Part shown: piece after piece, positions 1 to 8,349 of the stretch | Position numbering within the stretch: the stretch's first letter is position 1 | Layout of the letters: the number at the start of each line of letters is the position of its first letter | Source of the DNA: Arthrobacter sp. 131MFCol6.1 | GTDB taxonomy: Bacteria > Actinomycetota > Actinomycetes > Actinomycetales > Micrococcaceae | Reading direction: 5' to 3' | Assembly (NCBI RefSeq): GCF_000374925.1 | Contig: NZ_KB895541.1 | Location: 560,122 to 624,121, forward strand | DNA length: 64,000 nt | Translations under genes and position numbers: made by a program | The notes under the pieces: generated by a model | The model's input: the letters and a program-made list of their open reading frames with translations, nothing else | Told to the model about the DNA's origin: nothing | The model's database searches: none

Positions 1-1240
1 CCCAGCCGCCGGCCATCCAGTCGTACCACATGAAGTAGGGGTTATCGTCGGTGCGGCCGTCGCGGCCACCCACCAGGAGGTACTCGAGGTTGAACGCACA
101 GGCCATGGCGCGCTCAGGCATGATCTGCGACCACAGCTCGAAGATCCCGTTCATCAGCTTTTCGTACGGACCGGAGCAGAAGCCGGTGACCGCAAAGGGC
201 CAGCCGGCATTGACCACGGTGCCCTCCGGCCCGATTTCCGCATCGACGGCGGCATAGAAGCCGGAGTTCAACGGAACGTCGGGGAAGAACGTCTTGGTGC
301 CGGCGTAGATGGCCGAGTAGGTGGTGCCGTAACCGGAGTTAAGGAAGGTTTCGACGGCGGGCGCGGAACCGGTCAGGTCATAGTGGATGCCCTTGCCGTC
401 CAGCGTCAGCTTGATCTTGATGGGCACCAGGCCCTCGCCCTTGCCGGGATCGAAGTCGATGTAGTCGGTGGTCTCCCACACTCCCTCCGGCAGTGATTCC
501 AGGCGGCGCAGGACGATCCGTTCCACATAGTCCTGGGTTTCCTGCATCGCCGCGACAACCGTCGATTTGGAGTACTTTTCAACCAGCCGAAGGACTTCAC
601 GCTCGCACACCGCGGTAGCCTCCGACTGGGCCTGGAGGTCACCCATCGCCTGGCGCGGTGCCCGGGTGTTGGAGACCAGGAGTTGGGCGACGTCGTGAAG
701 GAAGACACCCTTGCTCCAGATCCGCACGGGAGTGATCCGCAGGCCCTCCCCGAAGTGCTCCTTGGCGTTGACATCGAATGAACCCGGAACGTTCCCGCCG
801 ATGTCAGCCCAGTGGCCCTTGTTCTGGGCGAAGGCGATCACCTCACCGTCGGAGAAGATCGGCCGGATGAAGCTGACGTCGTTGAAGTGCGTGCCGCCCC
901 GGTAGGGGTCGTTGATGGCGAACACGTCGCCGTCGTGGATGTCGTCCTTGAATTCGTCAATGACAGCCTTGCACTGGAAGTGCAGGGTACCGACGTGGAC
1001 GGCAATATCACCGCTGCCCTGCATGACTGTGTTTCCGTTGGCATCACACAGGGCGGAAGAGAAGTCACGTGAGTAGATGACGAAGGAGTAGCAAGTCCGG
1101 AGAATCTGCTCGCTCATCAGGTCGACGCTGGTGACGAAGGCGTTTTTCAGCACCTCGAACGTCACGGGGTCTAGGCCTGATGCCAGCCGGGCATCGGAGT
1201 GCGCGACATGGAGATCTGGCATGGTGATCACGTCGGTCAT
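1..1240 (-). CDS. hyuB: HyuB-type hydantoinase/acetone carboxylase alpha-family subunit, C-terminus outside window
   Basis: On the minus strand a frame is open from an ATG at 1240 to the left edge, about 413 codons with no stop, so the C-terminal part is missing only because the window ends. The N-terminal LDPVTFEVLKNAF and the NDPYRGGTHFND block near residue 100 are typical of HyuB (N-methylhydantoinase B / 5-oxoprolinase / acetone carboxylase alpha) proteins. The family works with HyuA in ATP-dependent opening of cyclic amides or carboxylation of ketones, in the cytoplasm; the substrate cannot be read from sequence. Its start lies 2 bases after the hyuA stop, so the two are almost certainly co-translated. 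Confidence 0.9.
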   Translation of the reverse strand, partial: MTDVITMPDLHVAHSDARLASGLDPVTFEVLKNAFVTSVDLMSEQILRTCYSFVIYSRDFSSALCDANGNTVMQGSGDIAVHVGTLHFQCKAVIDEFKDDIHDGDVFAINDPYRGGTHFNDVSFIRPIFSDGEVIAFAQNKGHWADIGGNVPGSFDVNAKEHFGEGLRITPVRIWSKGVFLHDVAQLLVSNTRAPRQAMGDLQAQSEATAVCEREVLRLVEKYSKSTVVAAMQETQDYVERIVLRRLESLPEGVWETTDYIDFDPGKGEGLVPIKIKLTLDGKGIHYDLTGSAPAVETFLNSGYGTTYSAIYAGTKTFFPDVPLNSGFYAAVDAEIGPEGTVVNAGWPFAVTGFCSGPYEKLMNGIFELWSQIMPERAMACAFNLEYLLVGGRDGRTDDNPYFMWYDWMAGGW

Positions 1241-1242
1241 GG

Positions 1243-3297
1243 TTAGGCTTCCTGCTCGTCTTTGAACTCGGTGAGGTGGATCCGGATGTTGAGCCACTCG
1301 TCGATCTCGGCGGTAGTGCGCGGGGGCACGACGGTCGTGGAGTCAAGCTGGTCGATGATGGCGGGGCCCTCGAAGGTCGCGCCGGCGCCGAGCTTGGTGC
1401 GGTCGTAGACGGGCGTATCAACCCAGCCGTCGTTGCCGAAGTACACCGGCCGGACCGAATCGGGCTCGCCTGGCCCGGAGACCCATTCCGTCGCCGGGGC
1501 GAAGGAGGGCTTGGGTGTCTTGCCGATGGCGGACAGCTGCAGCTGGTAGATCTCCACGGGCTGGTCGTCCTGGCGGAAAGCAAACTCGCGTTCGTGCTGC
1601 TGGTGGAAGCTCTGGATGGCGTCTTCCAGAGCGCCGGCACCGGTTCCCATATTCACGGCCAGCGAACGCCATTGTCCCTGGTAGCGCATGGAGATGATCC
1701 GCTGCAGGATCGAATTCTCCTCGGACACGCCTTCGTGGCGCAGCCGGGCCGTGGCTTCCGTTTCGAGGGACCTGTACTTGCTCTCCAGGTCTTCCGGATC
1801 GGCGTCGGCGGCAACAGCCGTATACATCGCGGACAGGTCGTGCCTGATGTCCACCAGGAGGCAGCCCAGCGCGGACGTGACGCCGGGGCTGGGCGGTACG
1901 ACGACGGTGGGAATGTTCAGTTCCCTGGCCACCTCTGCGCCGTGCAGGGCGCCGGCGCCGCCGAAGGCGATCAGCGCGAAGTCACGGGGATCGTAGCCGC
2001 GGCGGATAGAGATCAGGCGGACGGCGTCGGCCATGTTGGCGTTCGCGACCTGGAGGATGGCGTGGGCCGCCTCCGCTTCGTTCATGTCCAGCGGTTCAGC
2101 GATGACACGCTTGATTGCGGTCTGGGAGAGTCCGCGGTCCAGCGTCTTCGCGCCGCCGGCCAGGGTGGATCCGAGCCTGTTCAGGACCACGTTGGCGTCG
2201 CAGTTGGTGGGCTCTTCACCGCCCATGTCGTAGCAGGCGGGTCCCGGATCGGCACCCGCGGACTGCGGGCCGTTGCGAAGCGAACCGGCAATGTCAATGT
2301 GCGCAATCGAGCCGCCGCCGGCGCCGATGGTAAGGACCTCGATACTGGGGAAGACGATGGGGTGGCCGTATTCCACCTGCCATTCCTTGGTGATGCGGAG
2401 CTCACCGTCGGAGACCAGGGCAATGTCCGTAGACGTGCCGCCCATGTCCAGGCTGACGGCGTTCTCGAAGCCACACTGCTGGGCGATGTGCTTCGCAGCG
2501 ATGGCTCCGGCCGCGATGCCGGATGCCGCGAGGCGCACCGGGTACCGCTTGACCATGCGGGGGGTCATGGAGCCGCCGCCGGAGTGCAGGAGCAGCAGGT
2601 CGCCGTCGTAGCCGCCGCTTTTGAGCTCATCGGCGAGGCGGCTGACGTAGCCGGACACCAGGGGGCCCAGCACGGCGTTGGAGACGGCGGTGTTGAAGCG
2701 GTCGTGCTCGAAGATTTCGGGCAGGATCTCGGACGAGGTGGAAACTGTTGCCTCAGGAAGCTCTTCTTCCAGGATTTTGCGCATCTGGATTTCGTGCTCG
2801 GCGTTGGCGTAGGAGTTGATGAAGCAGACGGCGATGGTGGTGACGCCGCGCTTGCGGAGCACCGCGGCCAGGCGGCGGGCTTCCCCTTCGTCCAGGGGAG
2901 TGACGATGCTGCCGGCGTAGTCAGTACGCTCGGTCACCTCGAACCTGTCCCGTCGGCGGATGTAGGGGCCGCTTACGTCGTTGTAGGCGTCCCAAAGGTC
3001 ATCCTTCGTACCGTCCCGGATCTCGATGACGTCCCTGAACCCCTTGGTCGTGACCATGGCTGCGGGGGGAAAGTTGCGGGTGATGAGGGCGTTCGTTGCC
3101 ACCGTGGTGCCGTGGGAGAAGAGCGACACGTCCTCGAGGTTGATCTCGGCGCGCTGCACGCCGCTCAATATCGCCAACATGGGGTCAGCAGGTGTCGACG
3201 GGACCTTCGTGACACGCATGCGATGGGTTTCTTCGTCGAAAATACAAACGTCAGTAAACGTACCCCCGACGTCGACGGCGACTCTAAGGTTGGACAT
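1243..3297 (-). CDS. hyuA: HyuA-type hydantoinase/oxoprolinase family subunit
   Basis: 684 residues, the usual length for HyuA / acetone carboxylase beta subunits. The N-terminus has the ASKHA-type phosphate loop DVGGTFTDV (residues 9-17) and the HGTTVATNAL block (about residue 65); the second half has DMGGTSTDIAL and GAGGGSIAHID, all hallmarks of the ATP-binding hydantoinase A fold. With HyuB it should form an ATP-dependent cyclic amidase or a ketone carboxylase; which one is not decidable. The ATG at 3297 is preceded by GGAGG at 7-base spacing. The gene is divergent from a PucR-type activator, a common arrangement for amide and purine-derivative catabolism, so induction by that regulator is likely (inference). 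Confidence 0.92.
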   Translation of the reverse strand: MSNLRVAVDVGGTFTDVCIFDEETHRMRVTKVPSTPADPMLAILSGVQRAEINLEDVSLFSHGTTVATNALITRNFPPAAMVTTKGFRDVIEIRDGTKDDLWDAYNDVSGPYIRRRDRFEVTERTDYAGSIVTPLDEGEARRLAAVLRKRGVTTIAVCFINSYANAEHEIQMRKILEEELPEATVSTSSEILPEIFEHDRFNTAVSNAVLGPLVSGYVSRLADELKSGGYDGDLLLLHSGGGSMTPRMVKRYPVRLAASGIAAGAIAAKHIAQQCGFENAVSLDMGGTSTDIALVSDGELRITKEWQVEYGHPIVFPSIEVLTIGAGGGSIAHIDIAGSLRNGPQSAGADPGPACYDMGGEEPTNCDANVVLNRLGSTLAGGAKTLDRGLSQTAIKRVIAEPLDMNEAEAAHAILQVANANMADAVRLISIRRGYDPRDFALIAFGGAGALHGAEVARELNIPTVVVPPSPGVTSALGCLLVDIRHDLSAMYTAVAADADPEDLESKYRSLETEATARLRHEGVSEENSILQRIISMRYQGQWRSLAVNMGTGAGALEDAIQSFHQQHEREFAFRQDDQPVEIYQLQLSAIGKTPKPSFAPATEWVSGPGEPDSVRPVYFGNDGWVDTPVYDRTKLGAGATFEGPAIIDQLDSTTVVPPRTTAEIDEWLNIRIHLTEFKDEQEA

Positions 3298-3300
3298 CTA

Positions 3301-3371
3301 AGTTCCTCCAGGATGCTGATTGGGTACCAACAACTTTCCCTGTGACGTGGGTCTCTGTCACTGGAGGAACT
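3301..3371. promoter_or_regulatory. hyuA/pucR divergent control region with 11-bp inverted repeat
   Basis: The 156-base gap between hyuA and the PucR gene must hold both promoters. It contains a perfect 11-base inverted repeat, AGTTCCTCCAG at 3301-3311 and CTGGAGGAACT at 3361-3371. The left arm doubles as the hyuA ribosome site. The right arm looks like a ribosome site for an ATG at 3378 that opens a 63-codon frame overlapping the start of the PucR gene in another frame. A shorter repeat, GTGAC/GTCAC with a 10-base spacer (3342-3361), is a candidate operator. Function is inferred. Confidence 0.4.
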
Positions 3372-3453
3372 AAAATTATGGAGCAGGGACCTTTGTCAGA
3401 TTTACAATCGGTCGTCCGCCAAGGCCTCCCTTCCCCTGCAGCCAGGAGGAACA

Positions 3454-5052
3454 ATGCCCGACCGGACCCCGGTCACTCTTCACGACGTCGTATCCGAAGC
3501 GCCGTTGGGCCTGACCCCTCTCGTTCCGGGCAACCCGGCTGCCATCGTATTGGGAGCCCACACAAGTGACATCCACAATCCGGCTGCGTGGCTCGAGCCG
3601 AACACCGTCCTGCTGACCACGGGGCTGAGGTTTGTCAATGCCGAACGGGATGAACTGCTGCCCGTGAAACTCGTCGAAGATCTGCGGAAAGCGCGCGTTG
3701 CGGCCCTCTTCTTCGGCGTTGGAGTCTACTTTGACCAAGTGCCCGCCAAGCTGGTCGCGGCCTGCAAACAAGCCGGATTCCCGCTGTATACCGTGGCGCA
3801 CGATGTTCCCTTCCACCGCATAGAGAACTTCATCAACCAGTCACAGGCATCTCCTGATGCGTACGTGCAGAAGCGGGCACTCTGGATAAGCAACGACCTG
3901 CTGCAGAGCATTTCCGCTGAGAACCCCGTCCACGCGCTCATCGTCAGACTCGCCATGGCATGCCGGGGCACAGCCGTGCTTTACGAAAATTCCGGACGAA
4001 TCGTCGAATCCTCCGGGGGAGGCCCGACCCACCTGATCTGGAAAGAGTTGCGTGATGGCAATAACGCGTCCGGGACCATCGTGATAGGGCAGTGGGGGGT
4101 CATGGCGCGGCCACTGGTGCTTCGCGGCGAGGGCTTCACCCTGGCCGTGGCCAGCAGGAACCACCGCGTGCTGAAGGATCTCGGAGACGTCCTGCTCGAA
4201 ACGGCGCAGCGGCTCCTGGCCGCAGTTAATGGGATCGCCCGGTTTTCGGATTCAAGAGAGCGGCACGAAAACACGCTGTTGCTGACTATGCTGCAAGACG
4301 GTGTGCCCTTGGCCCGCGAGTTCAGGCACTGGGAGCGGATGCGCGCCTTCCGGTTCACACCGTACGAGCCCCTGCGTGCCGTCGTCGCGGCAAGTCCGGC
4401 CGAGGAGCCGGTGGACCCGTCCTTTTCCGAACTCCTTTTGCGAGGGGCCGAAGCCAGTGGTCTGGGGCTCTTGCTGGCAGAGAACGGGCGAACGCCCGAA
4501 AACCCGCCGGGCTTCCATGCGGTGGTTTCGAACTCGTCGGCTCTGGATGCCTGGCTGGAGCTGACGGCCGGGTCTGTTTTCGTCGGCCTGTCTGAACCCT
4601 ATTCCGATCTTGCAAGGACGCCCGAGGCTTTCCGGGAAGCAGAGGCAGCAGCCGGAATTGCCCGCCGGCAAATCCAGGCCGCAGCGGCCACCGCCTCCGG
4701 AACGTATCGGGGCATTGTCCGGCTGGATGAGGTGGACCCCGCCACGTGGCTCCTGGCACGTCGGCAGTCTGCGCCGGACAAGGACAAGCTCAACAGGTTT
4801 GTTGAGGCCCTCAACGTCGACAGCGACCTGAAGGAGACGGTCATCTGCTACCTGGTGAACGACCTGGATGTCGCGAAGGTTGCCAGTGTGTTGTTCGTGC
4901 ACCCGAACACTGTCCGCTACCGCTTGAAGAAGGTTGAAACCTTGGTAGGCGGGTCACTGTCGAGCGCACGCATAATTGCCAACCTCTACCTGGCTTTTCA
5001 CGACGACATAGATGCCTTGAGCCAGGCCAGGGACGAATCGCCAGAATCCTAG
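3454..5052 (+). CDS. PucR family transcriptional regulator
   Basis: 532 residues. The N-terminal 130 residues match the PucR N-terminal (purine catabolism regulator) domain, including AIVLGAHTSD and the TTGLRF segment. The C-terminal 60 residues contain the PucR-type helix-turn-helix: DVAKVASVLFVHPNTVRYRLKK, where the VHPNTVRYRL core is diagnostic. PucR proteins usually activate neighbouring catabolic genes in response to a nitrogenous intermediate. The ATG at 3454 follows AGGAGG with 6-base spacing. It is divergent from hyuA, so hyuAB is the likely target. The product is cytoplasmic and DNA-binding. Confidence 0.9.
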   Translation: MPDRTPVTLHDVVSEAPLGLTPLVPGNPAAIVLGAHTSDIHNPAAWLEPNTVLLTTGLRFVNAERDELLPVKLVEDLRKARVAALFFGVGVYFDQVPAKLVAACKQAGFPLYTVAHDVPFHRIENFINQSQASPDAYVQKRALWISNDLLQSISAENPVHALIVRLAMACRGTAVLYENSGRIVESSGGGPTHLIWKELRDGNNASGTIVIGQWGVMARPLVLRGEGFTLAVASRNHRVLKDLGDVLLETAQRLLAAVNGIARFSDSRERHENTLLLTMLQDGVPLAREFRHWERMRAFRFTPYEPLRAVVAASPAEEPVDPSFSELLLRGAEASGLGLLLAENGRTPENPPGFHAVVSNSSALDAWLELTAGSVFVGLSEPYSDLARTPEAFREAEAAAGIARRQIQAAAATASGTYRGIVRLDEVDPATWLLARRQSAPDKDKLNRFVEALNVDSDLKETVICYLVNDLDVAKVASVLFVHPNTVRYRLKKVETLVGGSLSSARIIANLYLAFHDDIDALSQARDESPES

Positions 5053-5196
5053 AACGAGGCCGCCGGTTCCTCCCATAGCGGCGGGGATCACCTGTTTGAC
5101 GGGGACGATTCAGCCGTCCCTGCCGTTGGTAGCAGTAGGGGAAGCCGCCGGATTGCGTCGCGGGCCCGAACACCGCCACTACCAGGAGGAGCCGGA

Positions 5197-5778
5197 TTGC
5201 TGATTGTCTTGACGGGAATTGACGGGTCGGGAAAAACAACCGCCGCGCAGGCAACGGTTGCAGCCGCGCACCGGGCAGGAAAGAAGGCGCTCCTGCTCCG
5301 GAACTACGCCGGCCGGCGCCGGATGTCGCTGCTGGGCGCACAGTTCGGCATACAGCTTCATCCGCGGCTGGCGGATGCCGTAGAGACAGCCATCCGCACC
5401 GCGAACGTGGTGGTTTCCCACGCCAGGGCGCACAGGCATCCGGGCCTGGTCATCATGGACCGCCACCTGCACTGCCAGTTGGCGCTGCGCCAGGCGCGGG
5501 GCCTTCCCCGGGGCCGGCTTCTGCCCTTCCTCCTGACGAAGTTTCCCCAACCTGATGTAGTGCTCCACCTCGTGATCGACCCGGAACAGGCGCATCGAAG
5601 AGTCTTGGCACGCGGCACGGACACGGAAACGCTCGAAGAGCTCACCTCGTTGCGGGCCGCCTACCGATCGCTGCCCGAATACGCGCACTTCACCGAGCTG
5701 GCTGCGTCGGGGACCCCGGAGGAAGTGTTCTCCGAACTGGCGCTCGCCATCGCCGATGCCGGCAGGCGGCAACGCTAG
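5197..5778 (+). CDS. Thymidylate-kinase-like P-loop nucleoside/nucleotide kinase
   Basis: 193 residues, starting at a TTG that sits 7 bases after AGGAGG (5184-5189); no better start exists. The N-terminus is LIVLTGIDGSGKTTAAQ, the Walker A loop of the dTMP kinase family. MDRHLHCQLAL (about residue 87) corresponds to the DR(Y/H) substrate block, and VIDPEQAHRRVLARG to the lid-region arginines. Family members phosphorylate dTMP with ATP. This protein is shorter than housekeeping Tmk and stands alone, so it may act on another nucleoside or be a Tmk-like paralogue. It follows the PucR gene in the same direction after 144 bases. Confidence 0.75.
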   Translation: MLIVLTGIDGSGKTTAAQATVAAAHRAGKKALLLRNYAGRRRMSLLGAQFGIQLHPRLADAVETAIRTANVVVSHARAHRHPGLVIMDRHLHCQLALRQARGLPRGRLLPFLLTKFPQPDVVLHLVIDPEQAHRRVLARGTDTETLEELTSLRAAYRSLPEYAHFTELAASGTPEEVFSELALAIADAGRRQR

Positions 5779-5831
5779 GGTGCTGACCGCCGCCGGCCCA
5801 TCCGCGGCCGGGCCCGCCTCGAATTACCGGC

Positions 5832-5969
5832 ATGAGCAAGTCGGAGAAGAAGAACCTGCGGTATTGCGACTACTACTGCTTCATGTCGCTGAAGGACTTC
5901 GCAGCCTGGGTCGACGCCGACGACGACCGGGAACCCGCCATGTCCTACGCCGCGCCCACTACCAAGTAA
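5832..5969 (+). CDS. Small acidic hypothetical protein (45 aa)
   Basis: A 45-codon frame from ATG 5832 to TAA 5967-5969. The product begins MSKSEKKNLRYCDYYCF and contains an aromatic/cysteine cluster followed by an acidic stretch (DADDD). There is no clear ribosome site. Its last 11 bases overlap the end of the convergent lipoprotein gene. The composition is not what a random GC-rich frame gives (few Arg/Pro, several Tyr/Phe/Cys), which argues that it is coding. No family is recognised. Confidence 0.4.
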   Translation: MSKSEKKNLRYCDYYCFMSLKDFAAWVDADDDREPAMSYAAPTTK

Positions 5970-6324
5970 GTTCCTGGGCCTTTATTTCGTAGTGGCCGTC
6001 ACGCTGGGTGAACGTGGCCCGGTATCCGCGTTTGACCCCGTTAACCACCATCTGGCAATCCGTATGCGTGTTGACCTTGATATCCGGGAAGTTCTTGCAC
6101 TCCACTTCGGAAATCGTGACGCCGGGGTCCGTGGGTTTGGCGCGTGCCTTGATCCGCTCGGCCAGAATCTTGCCGCTGGTCTGCGGATCGAAGACCACCA
6201 CCGACGGCGGGGCTGTCGCCGTCACGGTGGTTGTGGGGCCCGGTATGGCCTGGGGAGCAGCGCATCCTGTCATCAGGAGCGCCGCGCCCAGGCTTGGTGC
6301 GCATGCAGTTCTGAATAAGTTCAT
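5959..6324 (-). CDS. DUF4333-type lipoprotein
   Basis: 121 residues with a lipoprotein signal peptide: positive N-terminus, hydrophobic stretch and the lipobox LMTGC, giving a lipidated Cys near residue 21. After a Thr/Pro-rich linker, the mature part (VTISEVECKNFPDIKV...CQMVVNGVKRGYRATFTQRDG) matches the DUF4333 layout with its paired cysteines. It is an extracytoplasmic membrane-anchored protein of unknown function, common in actinobacteria. It converges with the 45-aa gene on the other strand. Confidence 0.75.
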   Translation of the reverse strand: MNLFRTACAPSLGAALLMTGCAAPQAIPGPTTTVTATAPPSVVVFDPQTSGKILAERIKARAKPTDPGVTISEVECKNFPDIKVNTHTDCQMVVNGVKRGYRATFTQRDGHYEIKAQELTW

Positions 6325-6434
6325 CGCCGATCAAGTCCATCCGACGCCCGCCACAGGACTGCCCGAGACCCAGGCCGCCAGACCCCACGATGCCCTGACG
6401 GGCTTGGGGAATCCTTGGCCCCGCAGCCGCGGTG

Positions 6435-6794
6435 CTAGCGGTGGGAACGGACGGTGCGAAGTATGCCGCGGATCGAAATGCCGACGGCGCACACCAGAGG
6501 GGCCAGCGCCACAAGAACCACCACGGTGTTGGGCCGGAACGTCATGCCGCCCGAAGGGCCCTTGGCGTAGACGCCCAGGGGCAAGACGAGGCCGCCGCCC
6601 CCGCCTCCACTTCCGCCGCCGCCGGGCTGGCCGTCTTCCGGGCTGCTGCCCCCGCCGAAGCCGAAGGACACCACCGCTACCGGGACGACCTCTTCTCCTG
6701 CGATGTTCACGGCGGGCCCGTAGGCCCGTGACACACCGACATTCTTGAACGTGTCCACGAGGGATGAGAAAGACTCAGACATAGGACACACCAT
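6435..6794 (-). CDS. GerW/YtfJ-family protein
   Basis: 119 residues from ATG 6794, chosen because GGGGGTG lies 9 bases upstream; an in-frame ATG at 6782 (MSESFSSLVDTF) is the alternative. The protein has the GerW (YtfJ) order: an N-terminal helix with VSRAYGPAV, VVPVAVVSFGFGGG, a Gly-rich low-complexity stretch, then GVYAKGPSGGMTFRPN, followed by a C-terminal hydrophobic segment (about 20 residues) that probably spans the membrane. YtfJ/GerW was described in Bacillus spores, but relatives are widespread in non-sporulating actinobacteria, where the role is unknown. It is divergent from the cyclopropane synthase gene. Confidence 0.75.
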   Translation of the reverse strand: MVCPMSESFSSLVDTFKNVGVSRAYGPAVNIAGEEVVPVAVVSFGFGGGSSPEDGQPGGGGSGGGGGGLVLPLGVYAKGPSGGMTFRPNTVVVLVALAPLVCAVGISIRGILRTVRSHR

Positions 6795-6841
6795 AGGCAA
6801 CAGCACCCCCAAGCGCCAGAGCCAGCCGCCGCCGCTGCTCT

Positions 6842-6878
6842 GGGAAGGGGCGGGGTGCAGGGAAGGGGAAGGGGCGGG
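6842..6878 (+). promoter_or_regulatory. G-run tract, candidate G-quadruplex upstream of cfa
   Basis: Seven runs of three or four G separated by 1-4 bases occur in 37 bases of the plus strand, in the 199-base gap between the divergent GerW-like and cyclopropane synthase genes. This satisfies the usual four-run G-quadruplex pattern. Any regulatory effect is inference. Confidence 0.4.
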
Positions 6879-6993
6879 CAAAGGAATCCGAACCAAGGCT
6901 CTGGTTGCCGGGCGTGTTATGCCCTTAGATTTGGAACTGGCGGGGCTCAGCCCGCAGCACCGGAGACGAGGCACTGGAAATGGGGCACTGGAC

Positions 6994-8277
6994 ATGACGG
7001 CATCGACGAATGCGGCTTCACGGCTGGCCGACGCACTGGCGATCATCCTTGGCACCGACGGGATCCCCCTGCGGCTGAAGGCCTGGGACGGCTCGGAAGC
7101 GGGCCCGAAAGACGCCCCCGTCGTCGTTTTCCGGTCCCGGCGGGCGCTTCGACGGATGCTGTGGTCCCCAGGGCAGCTTGGACTGAGCCGGGCCTATGTG
7201 GCCGGCGATATCGAGGCACCCGGCGACATCTTCGCCGCCTTCGCGGCCCTCAGCGCGGCGGGAAAGTTCGCCGAGCCCGGCCCGTTCCGGCCGCCGACAC
7301 CCGGCGAAGTGTTCGCGCTGGTCAAAGCAGCCGTCCGGCTCGGCGCGCTGGGAACGAACCCGGCTCCGCCGCCGGAGGAAGCGCGCGTGAGCCGCCACGG
7401 CCGGCGGCATTCCAAGGGGCGCGACGCCGCGGCCATCTCGCACCATTACGACGTCGGGAACGACTTTTACGCCCTCGTCCTGGGCCCATCCATGGTCTAC
7501 TCGTGCGCGGTCTGGGAGTCGGACGAGACCGGGCTTGACGCCGCCCAGACAGCCAAGCTCGATCTGGTCTGCCGCAAGTTGGGGCTCCAGCCGGGCATGC
7601 GCATGCTGGACGTGGGATGCGGCTGGGGCAGCCTCGCACTGCATGCCGCGCAACACTACGGGGCCGACGTCGTCGGGGTGACGCTCTCGGTCGAACAGGC
7701 GGCCCTGGCCCGCAAGCGGGCGGCGGACGCCGGACTCACGGACCGGGTGGACATCCGGGTGCAGGACTACCGCGACGTGGACGACGGGCCGTTCGACGCG
7801 ATCAGCTCCATCGGCATGTCAGAGCATGTCGGACGCGAGCAGATCCAGCACTATTCCTCCCACCTGCAGGGCCTGCTCCGCCCGGGAGGACGGCTGCTCA
7901 ACCACGCGATCTCCTGGAATGCCGGCGCGACCCCGCCGGACCCGGACTCTTTCATTCCCCGCTATGTCTTCCCGGACGGCGAGATGCTCAGCCTTTCGGA
8001 GATGGTCGCGGCACTCGAAGCGGCGGGCCTGGAGGTCCTGGACGTTGAGGCGTTGCGGCGCCACTACGCCCTGACGCTCCGGGCCTGGGTGCGGAACCTG
8101 GAGGAGCACTGGGACGAGGCCGTGCGCTTCGCCGGGCTCGGAAGGGCCCGGGTGTGGCGGCTCTACATGGCCGCGAGCGCACTCGGCTTCGAGGCCGGCA
8201 TCACGGGCGTGAACCAGGTCCTGGTCCAGCGCCCGGGCGGCGCGGAACCCCCCTTGCGCCGTTCGGCCTGGAATTGA
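6994..8277 (+). CDS. cfa: Cyclopropane-fatty-acyl-phospholipid synthase family methyltransferase
   Basis: 427 residues from ATG 6994. The frame is open further upstream, but that part is low-complexity and overlaps the divergent GerW-like gene. Central motifs are HHYDVGNDFYALVLGPSMVYSCAVW (lipid-binding region of CFA synthases) and MRMLDVGCGWGSLALHAA (S-adenosylmethionine loop), followed by GVTLSVEQ and SIGMSEHVGREQ. The enzyme methylenates unsaturated acyl chains of membrane phospholipids using SAM. The family length is about 380-430 residues, so it looks complete. A short CCCGC/GCGGG hairpin follows the stop (8280-8294). Confidence 0.88.
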   Translation: MTASTNAASRLADALAIILGTDGIPLRLKAWDGSEAGPKDAPVVVFRSRRALRRMLWSPGQLGLSRAYVAGDIEAPGDIFAAFAALSAAGKFAEPGPFRPPTPGEVFALVKAAVRLGALGTNPAPPPEEARVSRHGRRHSKGRDAAAISHHYDVGNDFYALVLGPSMVYSCAVWESDETGLDAAQTAKLDLVCRKLGLQPGMRMLDVGCGWGSLALHAAQHYGADVVGVTLSVEQAALARKRAADAGLTDRVDIRVQDYRDVDDGPFDAISSIGMSEHVGREQIQHYSSHLQGLLRPGGRLLNHAISWNAGATPPDPDSFIPRYVFPDGEMLSLSEMVAALEAAGLEVLDVEALRRHYALTLRAWVRNLEEHWDEAVRFAGLGRARVWRLYMAASALGFEAGITGVNQVLVQRPGGAEPPLRRSAWN

Positions 8278-8349
8278 GGCCCGCTCCTTGCGGGTTGAGG
8301 CCGTCTGCCGAAGGCTGACCCGCGGCCCGCGCGAAGCTAGGCTGTCATC

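Noticed and set aside
1276..3345. 689-codon open frame antisense to hyuA
   Set aside because: Mirror frame of a GC-rich gene; composition is Gly/Val/Asp/His-rich with no family motif, while the minus strand has clear HyuA motifs.
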